In this document: positions 1 to 7,077 of the stretch, in pieces
Layout of the letters: the number at the start of each line of letters is the position of its first letter
Numbering within the stretch: the first letter of the stretch is position 1
Origin: Nonomuraea africana
GTDB lineage: Bacteria; Actinomycetota; Actinomycetes; Streptosporangiales; Streptosporangiaceae
NCBI RefSeq assembly: GCF_014873535.1
Contig: NZ_JADBEF010000001.1
Coordinates: forward strand, 2,170,001-2,234,000
Length of the DNA stretch: 64,000 nt
Reading direction: 5' to 3'
Translations under genes and position numbers: made by a program
The notes under the pieces: generated by a model
Told to the model about the DNA's origin: nothing
What the model saw: only the letters and a program-made list of their open reading frames with translations
The model's database searches: none

Positions 1-240
1 GTCGCAGCGGAGCATCTGGCCGCCGCCGAACGCCGGGTGGACGTGGGCGTCCTGGAAGCCCGCCATGAGCAGCCCGCCGGCGAGATCCACCACCTCGGTG
101 CCCTCGGCCGCCATCGCCCGCACACTCTCCTGGTCGCCGACCCGCAGGACGCGCCCGTCACCGACCGCGACCGCCGCCTCGATCGGGGCATCGGCGGTGC
201 CGGTGAACACCCGACCTCCCAGGAAGATCGTCTCCACCAT
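1..240 (-). CDS. Amidohydrolase family protein (YtcJ-like), 3' part outside window
   Basis: The first 80 codons of a metal-dependent amidohydrolase, read leftward from ATG at 240 and running off the window edge. The start reads MVETIFLGGRVFTG, the usual beta-strand opening of the composite domain. Near residue 64 comes the metal-binding strand AGFQDAHVHP, whose HxH pair is the first metal ligand of the family. YtcJ-like members hydrolyse amides or cyclic imides in the cytoplasm; the substrate cannot be read from this part. It is divergent from the TetR gene at 350, with a strong palindrome between them, so that regulator probably controls it. A full-length relative lies at 42192-43808. Confidence 0.85.
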   Translation of the reverse strand, partial: MVETIFLGGRVFTGTADAPIEAAVAVGDGRVLRVGDQESVRAMAAEGTEVVDLAGGLLMAGFQDAHVHPAFGGGQMLRCD

Positions 241-285
241 GTCAGCACCTTTCGTCGAGGCCCGTGTTGGAGAGGAGTGAACGCG

Positions 286-316
286 AGCGCAACATAGATG
301 TCAACACTGTTGCGCT
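286..316. promoter_or_regulatory. Operator-like inverted repeat between divergent genes
   Basis: AGCGCAACA (286-294) and TGTTGCGCT (308-316) form a perfect 9-bp inverted repeat with a 13-bp spacer. It lies in the 109-bp gap between the amidohydrolase and the TetR gene, about 35 bp from the TetR start. Size and position fit a TetR-family dimer site controlling both directions (inference). Confidence 0.6.
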
Positions 317-349
317 ATCCGGAGACCGAACCGATACACTGGCCCGATC

Positions 350-1033
350 ATGGCGAAGACACCTGTGAGGACGAAGCGCTCCGGCAGCCAGCTCAGCCCC
401 GAGGCGATCATCGAGGCCAGCCTGCGGCTGGCCGCCCGTGGCGGCGCCGACGCGTTCACCGTGCGCCGCCTGGGCGAGGAGCTGGGAGCCGACCCCACGG
501 CGATCTACCGGCACTTCCGCGACAAGGACGAGCTGGTGCTGTCGGTCGCCGACCGGGCATACGGCGAGGTCCTGGACGGCATCCCCGACGGCCTGTCCTG
601 GCAGGACCGCCTGCGGGCCCTGGCCAGGGAGTCGCTGCGGGTCGCGCTCAAGTATCCGGCGGTGGCCTCGTTCACGGCGAGCCGCACCACCAGGCGGAAC
701 AACGAGTTCAGGCTCGTCGAGCTCATCCTCGGCGCGATCGGCGAGGCGGGGCTCGACGGGGCGGAGGCGGCGCTCCACTACCGGGCGGTCGCCGACGCCC
801 TGCTGGCGTACGCGGGCCAGTCAGCCGCCTACGCGCTGTTCGCCCCGGAGATCAGGGCGGGGGACGAGTCGTCGTGGGCGCGGGAGTACCGCATGGTGGA
901 CGCCGCGCTGTTCCCCAGGATCACCCGCCTCAGCAGGGAGCTCGCGGAGGTCCGCATCCAGGAGATCTACGACGTGCAGGTGGAGGCGCTGATCACCGCG
1001 ATCGAGGTCCGCGCCCGCGCCGTCCAGAGGTGA
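350..1033 (+). CDS. TetR/AcrR family transcriptional regulator
   Basis: A 227-residue cytoplasmic repressor. Residues 36-57 hold the TetR helix-turn-helix, ending in the signature TAIYRHFRDKDEL; residues 90-225 form a helical ligand domain with no recognisable ligand signature. It is transcribed away from the amidohydrolase at 1-240 with an inverted repeat between them, so it most likely represses itself and that gene. Length and architecture are normal for the family. The inducer is unknown; an amidohydrolase substrate or product is a reasonable guess. Confidence 0.9.
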   Translation: MAKTPVRTKRSGSQLSPEAIIEASLRLAARGGADAFTVRRLGEELGADPTAIYRHFRDKDELVLSVADRAYGEVLDGIPDGLSWQDRLRALARESLRVALKYPAVASFTASRTTRRNNEFRLVELILGAIGEAGLDGAEAALHYRAVADALLAYAGQSAAYALFAPEIRAGDESSWAREYRMVDAALFPRITRLSRELAEVRIQEIYDVQVEALITAIEVRARAVQR

Positions 1034-1048
1034 GGAAAGGAAAACGGC

Positions 1049-1076
1049 TGCAACCTTTCGTCCGTCGAGTCGCGTT
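1049..1076 (+). promoter_or_regulatory. Candidate ECF-type promoter of the sigma factor gene
   Basis: TGCAACC (1049-1055) and CGTT (1073-1076) are 17 bp apart and end about 25 bp before the TTG start at 1101. This resembles the AAC / CGT elements of ECF promoters and would allow self-activation by the following sigma factor. It is a pattern match only. Confidence 0.3.
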
Positions 1077-1100
1077 GGGAACGGGCGAGAGGAGATCACA

Positions 1101-1619
1101 TTGGATCGTCACGACGACTTCCGCGAGTTCGTGCTCGCCCGCCAGCAGGCGCTGATGCGGACCGCGTACCTGCTCACGGGAGACGCCCACCTCGCCGAGG
1201 ACCTGCTGCAGAGCGTTCTGATCAAGATCGTGGGGCAGTGGCCGAAGCTGCGCAAGGGTGGCAACCCCGAGGCGTACACGCGGAAGGCGCTGGTCAACCA
1301 GTACATCTCCTGGAGACGCCGGCCGCACCCCGAATTACCGAGCGCCGACCCGCCCGACCACGGCGCCTCCTACGACGAGGCCGCACTCGACCGCATCGTG
1401 TTACGGCAGGCGCTGGTCAAGCTCACGCCCAAGCAGCGGGCCGTGATCGTGCTGCGCTTCTGGGAGGACCTCACCGAGGCGCAGACGGCCGAGGCGCTCG
1501 GCTGCGCGGTCGGCACGGTCAAGAGCCAGGTCCATCACGCGCTGGCCCGGCTGCGCGCGCTCGCGCCCGAGCTGGAGCATCTGCTGTCCGATCCCGAGCT
1601 GCAGGAGGTCGCCCGATGA
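1101..1619 (+). CDS. SigE-family RNA polymerase sigma factor
   Basis: A 172-residue group IV sigma factor. Region 2 covers about residues 8-75 (FVLARQQALMRTAYLLTGD, then AEDLLQSV) and region 4 about 100-152, with the recognition helix GCAVGTVKSQVHHALARLR. No region 3 is present, as expected for SigE-family ECF factors. The TTG start at 1101 is chosen because GGAG (1091-1094) sits 6 bp ahead and the protein begins exactly at the conserved N-terminus. Its stop overlaps the next start by 4 bp (ATGA), so the membrane protein at 1616 is cotranslated and may be its anti-sigma or sensor partner. Confidence 0.9.
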   Translation: MDRHDDFREFVLARQQALMRTAYLLTGDAHLAEDLLQSVLIKIVGQWPKLRKGGNPEAYTRKALVNQYISWRRRPHPELPSADPPDHGASYDEAALDRIVLRQALVKLTPKQRAVIVLRFWEDLTEAQTAEALGCAVGTVKSQVHHALARLRALAPELEHLLSDPELQEVAR

Positions 1620-2725
1620 CGAGACTGCGTGAAGTGCTGGACGGCATCGCCGACGAGGCCCCCGCGGTGAACCTGGTCGATCTGGCCGTCGCGGGCCACC
1701 GCCGCCGGCGGCGCATCATCCTGACGTTCACCGCCGTCGCCGTGGTCGTGGTGACGGCGCTGGGCGTGGCAGCGGCGGCGGTGGTGCTGCCGGGGCCGCG
1801 GGGGGCCGACACGGCCACGGCACAGCGCGTGGACACGGTGCCCGACCTGCCCGGCGGCAACGTGGGGCCGCTCAGCCACGCGTACCAGACGCGCTGCAAG
1901 TGGAACGGAGATCGGCGGCGGCCGCCTGACTGCAGTGCCGTCGAGTGGCGGGTGGTCACCCGCACCGGCACGGCCTACCGGGTGCCGCAGGCGCTCGTCA
2001 GCACCAGCAAGGGCCGGCAGGTGCCCGTCTCGATCAGCAGGGACGGGCGGATGCTCGCGTACTACAGCCGTCAGGCTCAGGCACACGTGGTCCGGGATCT
2101 GACGAGCGGCGCCGAGGTGATCTCCGCCGTCACGGTGGCGGAGGAGCGGATCGGCATAGGCTCCATGCTCGTGGTCTCCGACGACGGCCGCTACCTGATC
2201 TTCGACCCTAAGGAAGGGACCAAGGACCCCGGGCTGCTGATCGACCTGCGGACCGGCAGGACGGTGTCGGTGCCGGGCAAGTTCGAGGCGATCAGCATCA
2301 AGGACGGCGTCGCCGAGCTGGTCCGGTACGTCAAGACCGATCTGTGGCTGATGCCCGTCACCGGTGGCGGCCGGCCGGTGCGGTTCGACGGCGTGTTCAT
2401 CATGTTCAGCGAGCTCGCCCCGGACGGTCGTACGGTGGCCGCCTTCGAGATGCCGGACATCGAGAAGCGCACGCTCACCCTTCTCGACGCCAAAACCGGG
2501 CGGACCTTGCGAAAGGTGGCCATCCGCGGCCTGCCCAAGGATCTCGGCGGCGTTACCGGCACCTCCCTCTGGCGGAGCGGATCCGAGGTCATGCTCCGCT
2601 ACCTGGGCAAAGGTGGCACGCGCAGCTACGCGGTCGACGTCAACACGGGGCAAGCCCGGGAACTGGCCCGCTACACCGACAGGTACGCGCGCCTGACCCT
2701 GCCCGGAGCCGAGGGCGGCAAATAA
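1616..2725 (+). CDS. Single-pass membrane protein with TolB-like beta-propeller, sigma-factor partner
   Basis: A 369-residue protein with a short cytoplasmic N-terminus (about 33 residues), a basic stop-transfer stretch (GHRRRRRIIL), one membrane helix near residues 35-58 and a large external domain. The external part has repeats of the kind SDDGRYLIF, ISRDGRMLAYYS and APDGRTVAAFE, typical of TolB/WD40-like propellers. The 4-bp overlap with the sigma gene and the topology fit the accessory proteins that follow SigE-family sigma genes in Actinobacteria. I do not see a zinc-binding anti-sigma HxxxCxxC motif, so an anti-sigma role is inferred from position only. Confidence 0.75.
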   Translation: MTRLREVLDGIADEAPAVNLVDLAVAGHRRRRRIILTFTAVAVVVVTALGVAAAAVVLPGPRGADTATAQRVDTVPDLPGGNVGPLSHAYQTRCKWNGDRRRPPDCSAVEWRVVTRTGTAYRVPQALVSTSKGRQVPVSISRDGRMLAYYSRQAQAHVVRDLTSGAEVISAVTVAEERIGIGSMLVVSDDGRYLIFDPKEGTKDPGLLIDLRTGRTVSVPGKFEAISIKDGVAELVRYVKTDLWLMPVTGGGRPVRFDGVFIMFSELAPDGRTVAAFEMPDIEKRTLTLLDAKTGRTLRKVAIRGLPKDLGGVTGTSLWRSGSEVMLRYLGKGGTRSYAVDVNTGQARELARYTDRYARLTLPGAEGGK

Positions 2726-2806
2726 GGGATTGCCCGCAAGGCGGAGTGGTTGCTAACGTCGCCGCGGCGAGAGAGACGCCTGATCACCGCGTGGCGAGGG
2801 AGGTTG

Positions 2807-2866
2807 ATGAATATGGCTGCCAGCAGCCTTCTTCAGCATGCCCTTGTCCGGTCCGCGCGAGGCTAG
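2807..2866 (+). CDS. Putative 19-residue leader peptide of the acetyltransferase gene
   Basis: GGGAGG at 2798-2803 precedes ATG 2807 and, in the same frame, ATG 2813. The ORF encodes MNMAASSLLQHALVRSARG and stops at TAG 2864. It contains three CTT leucine codons, which are rare in DNA this GC-rich. Its 3' end runs into a stable hairpin, and a second palindrome follows just before the ribosome site of the acetyltransferase. This is the layout of a translation-controlled leader. Expression is not proven. Confidence 0.45.
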   Translation: MNMAASSLLQHALVRSARG

Positions 2867-2892
2867 CGCGCGGCCCGGTCGTTCGAACGACC
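2853..2892 (+). promoter_or_regulatory. Tandem hairpins in the acetyltransferase leader (possible attenuator)
   Basis: CCGCGCG (2853-2859) pairs with CGCGCGG (2867-2873), so the leader-ORF stop codon lies in the loop. GGTCGTTCGAACGACC (2877-2892) is a perfect 16-bp palindrome touching the AGGAG ribosome site (2893-2897). A ribosome stalled in the leader ORF would disturb the first hairpin. No T-tract follows, so control of translation is as likely as control of termination. Confidence 0.5.
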
Positions 2893-2903
2893 AGGAGTGT
2901 CAC

Positions 2904-3416
2904 GTGTCTTCTTTTCTCTCACCGACCGCCGCCGACCTGAGCACCGACCGCCTCATCCTGCGGACGTGGAGTAGCGGCGAGGTCGAGGCCGTCCTGAACG
3001 GCGCCCGGCCCGCGCACTGGGCCGAGGACTTCCCCGCCGAGGGCGACCACGTCATCGCCGGCCTGTTCGGCGAGCACCCCGGATGGCTGGGCGAGTACGG
3101 CCACCGGCAGATCATCGAGCGGGCCGGCGGACTGGTGGTCGGGTCCATCGGCCTGTTCTGGCCGCCCGCCGACGGCACCCTCGAAATCGGATACGGCATC
3201 GTCGCCTCGCGGCGGGGCCGCGGCTACGCGTCCGAGGCCACCAGGGCCCTGACGGAGTTCGCCTTCACCGCCCCGGGCGTCCACACGGTGTACGCCAACG
3301 TGGAGCTGTCGAATCCGTCATCGGTCCGGGTGCTGGAGAAGGCGGGCTTCGAGCGATGGAGCACTGAGGAGAACCTGGCCAGGTTCCGCGCCACCGCGCC
3401 GGCTCCCGTCCAGTAG
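2904..3416 (+). CDS. GNAT family N-acetyltransferase (RimJ/RimL-like)
   Basis: A 170-residue acetyl-CoA-dependent N-acetyltransferase. It opens with the RimJ-type strand DRLILRTWS. The acetyl-CoA loop is RRGRGYASEAT near residues 103-113, and the C-terminal NPSSVRVLEKAGFE motif is typical of the family. GTG 2904 is preferred because AGGAG ends 6 bp before it; upstream codons would overlap the leader ORF and hairpins. It acts in the cytoplasm on protein N-termini or small amines, possibly an antibiotic, which would suit a leader-controlled gene. The substrate is unknown. Confidence 0.85.
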   Translation: MSSFLSPTAADLSTDRLILRTWSSGEVEAVLNGARPAHWAEDFPAEGDHVIAGLFGEHPGWLGEYGHRQIIERAGGLVVGSIGLFWPPADGTLEIGYGIVASRRGRGYASEATRALTEFAFTAPGVHTVYANVELSNPSSVRVLEKAGFERWSTEENLARFRATAPAPVQ

Positions 3417-3426
3417 CAGTACCTAG

Positions 3427-3458
3427 GGGGTTGGCAGTGGCCCGCCGCTGCCAACCCC
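3427..3458 (+). terminator. Hairpin terminator after the acetyltransferase gene
   Basis: GGGGTTGGCAG (3427-3437) and CTGCCAACCCC (3448-3458) form a perfect 11-bp stem with a 10-nt loop, 10 bp past the acetyltransferase stop. There is no clear T-run, as is common in high-GC actinomycetes. Confidence 0.7.
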
Positions 3459-3524
3459 ACACCCTTGAGCGGACTCGATGTCATCGGTTGATCTCCGTGA
3501 TCCTGTATGTGAAGTGTCTAGAAT

Positions 3525-3990
3525 GTGCAGATTGGCGAAGGCGTCGAGTGGGCACTGCATTGCTGCCTGAACCTGGCCTGGGCCGAGCCTGGAGAAGCCG
3601 TCACGGCGGCGAAGCTGGCGGCCTTCTACGACCTGCCCCCGGCGTAAGCAACTGCAGGCGCTGGCGCGCGCGGGGATCGTCACCTCCATCTCCGGCCCGC
3701 GGGGCGGGTTCCGGCTCGCTCGCAGCCCCCGGGATGTCACCGTGCTCGACGTGGTGACCGCCATCGAGGGGCCGCGGGAGGCGTTCCGGTGCCAGCAGAT
3801 CCTGCGGCGGGGGCCGGGGGGTCGCGAGAACGTCGACTACCGCAAGGCGTGCGTGGTCTCACAGACGATGGGCCGCGCGGAGCTGGCGTGGCGGCGCGAA
3901 CTCGCCTCCCAGACCCTCGCCGACATCCAGGCCACGGTGGAGCAGCGCGCGCCGGGAACACCCGACGCGACCCGCCGTCACCTGGCCGGC
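3525..3990 (+). pseudogene. Rrf2-family regulator, frameshifted and fused at its 3' end
   Basis: From GTG 3525 the frame reads VQIGEGVEWALHCCLNLAW and continues to FYDLPPA, then hits TAA at about 3645. Family members read PPAYLNKQLQAL here. The window has only 'gcgtaagcaactg', as if about 8 bp were lost. The +1 frame continues perfectly (LQALARAGIVTSISGPRGGFRLARSPRDVTVLDVV, read in two pieces) through the wing and the Rrf2 C-terminus to about 3990. Rrf2 proteins are winged-helix repressors, some with Fe-S or redox sensing; only C-terminal cysteines are seen here (FRCQQI, KACVV). At about 3990 the sequence passes without a gap into a decarboxylase fragment in another frame. The gene cannot make an intact protein. 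Confidence 0.75.
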
Positions 3991-4367
3991 CTGAGCAGGT
4001 CCTGGAGCTGGTGCGCCTGCGTGCCAGCCAGATCAACGGCTGCGGCATCTGCGTCGACATGCACGCGTACCAGGCCCGACAGGCAGGGGAGTCCGAGGAA
4101 CGGCTGTGGGCCGTGGCGGCCTGGCGGGACGCGCCGTACTTCACCGAGGCCGAACGGGCGGCGCTCGCGCTGGCCGAGGCGGTCACCCGGATCGCCGACA
4201 ACCCGGCGGGCGTGCCCGACGAGGTCTGGGACCGGGCCGCCGAGTTCTTCGACGACCGCGCCCTGGCCGTGCTGCTGATGGCCATCGCCGCCGTCAACGC
4301 CTGGAACCGGATCAACGTGGCCACCCGCCAGGTCGCCGGCTCCCACCGCCGGCACGCGGCGCGATAG
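3990..4367 (+). pseudogene. Carboxymuconolactone decarboxylase (AhpD-like) family, N-terminus missing
   Basis: The frame reads PEQVLELVRLRASQINGCGICVDMHAYQA from 3990 onward, in pieces, and ends at TAG 4367. The CxxC-H centre of the AhpD fold (CGICVDMH) is intact, as is the C-terminus (NAWNRINVATRQ). Family members carry about 30-40 more residues before the LELV helix; upstream of 3990 this frame only covers the Rrf2 gene out of phase, and no start with a ribosome site is visible. The gene has therefore lost its 5' end at the Rrf2 junction. Intact relatives act as peroxidases or decarboxylases and are often paired with Rrf2 regulators, so this was probably one operon. Confidence 0.7.
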
Positions 4368-4379
4368 GAGGCCCGACGG

Positions 4380-4571
4380 TGCGACCCAGTTCCTCGCCGC
4401 GCTCGTGATCGCGGTGACCGTGACGACGGCCACCAAGGCTCCGTGTTCGACGGCCGCTGGGCCGCGGGCGACCAGGCGGCGCGGGACGACTGGTTCCACC
4501 GCGGGGCGCACAAGCTGTCGGCCTGGGCAGGGATCTCCTTCCACGCCAAGCCGGGACCGGCCGCGCCCTGA
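4380..4571 (+). pseudogene. Remnant of a third small gene in the decayed operon
   Basis: AGGAGG (4366-4371) and GTG 4380 mark a start, but that frame stops after nine codons. A shifted frame gives a membrane-helix start, TQFLAALVIAVTVTTA (from about 4384), and a further shift gives FDGRWAAGDQAARDDWFHRG and on to TGA 4569. The pieces look like the two ends of one short membrane protein with internal loss. I do not recognise the family with confidence. It continues the decay seen in the two genes before it. Confidence 0.45.
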
Positions 4572-4598
4572 TCGCCCGCTACCTGCGATCATGCGTGA

Positions 4599-4626
4599 AT
4601 CGATATCGATCCTTTCCCGATATCGG
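4599..4626. promoter_or_regulatory. Two tandem GATATC-core palindromes upstream of the beta-lactamase
   Basis: ATCGATATCGAT (4599-4610) and CCGATATCGG (4617-4626) are perfect palindromes sharing the core CGATATCG, with centres 17 bp apart, 70-95 bp before the beta-lactamase start. They are AT-rich against their surroundings. They look like a two-site operator or a promoter region; the binding protein is unknown. Confidence 0.5.
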
Positions 4627-4693
4627 TATTAGACATCGGCCGTGCGGTTCTGCTTCGCTGCTGCCCTCTGATCGACGAGAGCAAGGACATGAC

Positions 4694-5662
4694 ATGCGAC
4701 ATCCCCACGCCCGCCGCTTCCCGGCGGCGCTGGAAGCCGCCGCGCTGACGATCTCCCTTCTGGCCGGCGGCGTCCTCGGCGCGGGCACCGCCTCGGCCGC
4801 GACCACGGGGACGCCGGTGACGGCGACGGCGGCGCCGTCCGCGGCGCAGGACGGCGCCGCCGTCGCCCGGAGGGAACTGCGGGCGCTGGAGGCCTCGTTC
4901 AAGGGCCGCATCGGCGCGTACGCCGTGGACACGGCCACCGGGAAGACGATCGCCTACCGGTCGGGGGAGCGCTTCCCGCTGCTGTCCACCTTCAAGGCGG
5001 TGGTCGCCGCCGCCGTCCTGCACAAGGCCCGCACCTCCGATCCTGGGCTGATGAGCCGGGTCGTACGGTGGACGGCCGCCGAGGTGAAGCCGCACTCGCC
5101 GGTCACGGGGAAGCACGTGAAGGACGGGCTGACCGTCGCCCAGCTCTGCGACGCGGCCGTCACCCAGAGCGACAACACCGCCGGCAACATGCTGCTGAAG
5201 CAGATCGGCGGACCGGCAGGCCTGACCCGGTACTTCCGCACGCTGAAGGACCCGATCTCGCGCCTGGACCGCTGGGAGACCGAGCTCAACGACTGGAATC
5301 CCAAGGAGAGGCGCGACACCACCACGCCCGCGTCCATGGCCCGCGACCTTCGCGCGCTCACGGCCGGTGACGCGCTCCACCCCAAGGACCGTGACCGGCT
5401 GAACGCCTGGCTGATCGCGAACCAGACCGGCGACAAGCGCATCCGCGCGGGCCTGCCCAAGACCTGGACCGTGGGGGACAGGACCGGCACCGGCGGCACG
5501 TACGGCACCGCCAACGACGTCGCCGTCATCTGGCCCGCGAAGGCCGCCGCGCCCATCATCATGTCGATCTACACCAACCGCCGGGCCGCGGACGCCGCCA
5601 ACGACGAGAAGGTCATCGCCGACACCGCCACCATCCTCGCCCGCGCCCTCGGCACCCTCTGA
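4694..5662 (+). CDS. bla: Secreted class A beta-lactamase
   Basis: A 322-residue serine beta-lactamase. Residues 1-36 form an export signal (RR-containing n-region, hydrophobic core ALTISLLAGGVLGA, cleavage after TASA). All class A elements are present: S98-T-F-K101 (nucleophile and general base), S159-D-N161, E195-T-E-L-N199 on the omega loop, and R263-T-G265 in place of KTG, a change found in other actinomycete enzymes. It hydrolyses penicillins or cephalosporins outside the membrane. ATG 4694 is chosen over upstream starts because AAGGA precedes it and the signal peptide begins there. It stands alone, with two GATATC palindromes upstream and no blaR/blaI genes nearby. Confidence 0.92.
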   Translation: MRHPHARRFPAALEAAALTISLLAGGVLGAGTASAATTGTPVTATAAPSAAQDGAAVARRELRALEASFKGRIGAYAVDTATGKTIAYRSGERFPLLSTFKAVVAAAVLHKARTSDPGLMSRVVRWTAAEVKPHSPVTGKHVKDGLTVAQLCDAAVTQSDNTAGNMLLKQIGGPAGLTRYFRTLKDPISRLDRWETELNDWNPKERRDTTTPASMARDLRALTAGDALHPKDRDRLNAWLIANQTGDKRIRAGLPKTWTVGDRTGTGGTYGTANDVAVIWPAKAAAPIIMSIYTNRRAADAANDEKVIADTATILARALGTL

Positions 5663-6139
5663 CGGGGGTGCGGTCCGCGACCGTAAGCGGCGGGCGCACG
5701 GGTCGCGCGTGTGGGCGGTCGCGAACGCACGGGTTGCGGGCCCAGGGGGCGCGCGCGTGGCGGTGGCGGGCGCACGTGTTGCGGGCGTGGGGTGGCGGCG
5801 GGCGGGTCGGACCGTGGGGCGGGGTTCGGCTTCGCGACGGCTCCCGATCAGACGGACCTCGCCCCCACCGCCCCGCCGCCCCACCCTGTCGTCTTCGTCG
5901 GCCCGCCCTCCTCGGCCGCGTCGCTGTCTCTTGTTGGCCCGCCGTGTCTCGCGGGCCCGCGGTCTCTCCGCGCCCCTGCGGCCTCCTCGGCCCCGTGGTC
6001 TCCTCGGCCCTGGCCCGTCCCCGCGGCCTCTCCTCGGGTCGCCGTTCTTCTCGGGTTGCGGCCCTCCAAAGGCTGCTCACCGGGCGCTGCCGTACCGAGC
6101 CCCCGTGGCAGTTCGAGCAGGCTCCTCTGCTCGTCGGCG
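5663..6139. other. Non-coding 477-bp stretch with strand-asymmetric low-complexity sequence
   Basis: No convincing gene. The left half (5690-5830) is G-rich and carries three degenerate copies of a GCGCACGgGTtGCGgGC-like unit near 5691, 5725 and 5771. The right half (5870-6090) is C/T-rich, with repeated CCTCGGCC, GTCTCTC and TTCTCGGG words. The open frames here are arginine/proline-rich artefacts of composition. A structured or triplex-prone spacer is possible. Confidence 0.5.
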
Positions 6140-6769
6140 CTACGGGATCAGGAGGGTGCGGCGTTTCGTGGTGGCTTCGGGATCCGTCGTCGCGCTCGTG
6201 AGAGACGTCAGGTTGGCGCCGCGGTAGGCGGCCTTGGTCTCCAGCGCGTCCCGAGCCGTGGCGCACACCGCGCGCAACGCCGGGCGGAGCCGGGCGCGGG
6301 CCACCGGGTCGGCGAGCCTGCCGAGGATGTCGAACTGCCGGGCGCCCGGGCGGACGGGCAGATCGGCGCCGTGCACGATCGCGCCGCCCGCGCGGAGGAG
6401 CCGGTGCAGCTCCGCCTGCGTCCACATCGCCTCATGCGGGCTCACGCAGGAGGTGACCACCGCGGCGGGCTTGCCCACCAGCGCCCCGCCCGCCATGGGT
6501 GACGACGCCCAGGAGAGGGCATGCGTCAGCTGGGGCGGCAGAAGGCTGTGCTCCGGAGCCGCGATCAGCACGGCGTCGGCCGCGGACAGCACCCGGCACA
6601 GCTCGGCGGCCTCCGCCGGGAGCGGTCCGCCGCGGATCGGGGGGATGCGTTCCAGTCCGTCCCACAGCTCGACGTCCTTCGGCTCGGGCAGTTCCAGCGC
6701 GATCGCCTTCAGCAGGCGGCGGACATACGCATGCGGGCGGAAGACGCCCGCGATTCCTACGATCTTCAT
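6140..6769 (-). CDS. NADPH-dependent FMN reductase family protein
   Basis: A 209-residue flavodoxin-fold protein starting MKIVGIAGVFRPHAYVRRLL, where the usual GSLR phosphate loop of the family reads GVFRPHAY, followed by AADAVLIAAPEHSLLPPQLTHALSW, an equivalent of the flavin-contacting SPEYNGSVPGVLKNALDW region. It probably uses FMN and NADPH for reduction in the cytoplasm. The start at 6769 is preferred because it opens directly at the first beta strand. It has its own unit, convergent with the beta-lactamase region. The altered phosphate loop means flavin binding may differ from the classic enzymes. Confidence 0.8.
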   Translation of the reverse strand: MKIVGIAGVFRPHAYVRRLLKAIALELPEPKDVELWDGLERIPPIRGGPLPAEAAELCRVLSAADAVLIAAPEHSLLPPQLTHALSWASSPMAGGALVGKPAAVVTSCVSPHEAMWTQAELHRLLRAGGAIVHGADLPVRPGARQFDILGRLADPVARARLRPALRAVCATARDALETKAAYRGANLTSLTSATTDPEATTKRRTLLIP

Positions 6770-7077
6770 CCTGTCCCGTTCGTGCGCCGGGGTGTTGAGC
6801 CCCTGGTGCCCTGGTGCCCGGGTCCAGGCGATGGCGAACGCCCGTTCAGGTATCCATCGCGTCGGGAACGGCAATATTGCGGCAAGCAGCACGGCTCGCC
6901 GAAGAATCTCCCGGACGAAGAACCACCAGCGCCTTCAGTCCTGCCGCTCCTGAAGGTCCACCAGCTCCAGGCCCGGGATCGGCACGATCCCGAAGACACG
7001 TGAGCAGCTCGAGCGTGGCCGCGTCCGCGGCGGCCTCGAGGCTGGTGCCGTACCGCTCGGACACCGTGGAGCACGTC
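6770..7077. other. 308-bp gap with a possible small broken gene
   Basis: On the minus strand GTG 7064 starts SERYGTSLEAAADAATLELL, and after an apparent frame change near 7005 the sequence VFGIVPIPGLELVDLQERQD runs to a stop at 6935. Joined, they would make a peptide of about 45 residues with natural-looking amino-acid use. No ribosome site is seen. It may be a decayed small gene downstream of the WD40 gene. Nothing else is recognisable. Confidence 0.3.

Noticed and set aside
3789..4367. A full-length 192-residue AhpD-like protein from ATG 3789
   Set aside because: Residues before about 3990 are out-of-phase Rrf2 coding sequence without AhpD features, so this is a fused frame and not an intact gene.
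5663..6139. Long open frames on both strands in the G-rich / C-rich spacer
   Set aside because: They encode Arg/Pro/Gly runs with no motif, no ribosome site and no third-position codon bias; composition explains them.
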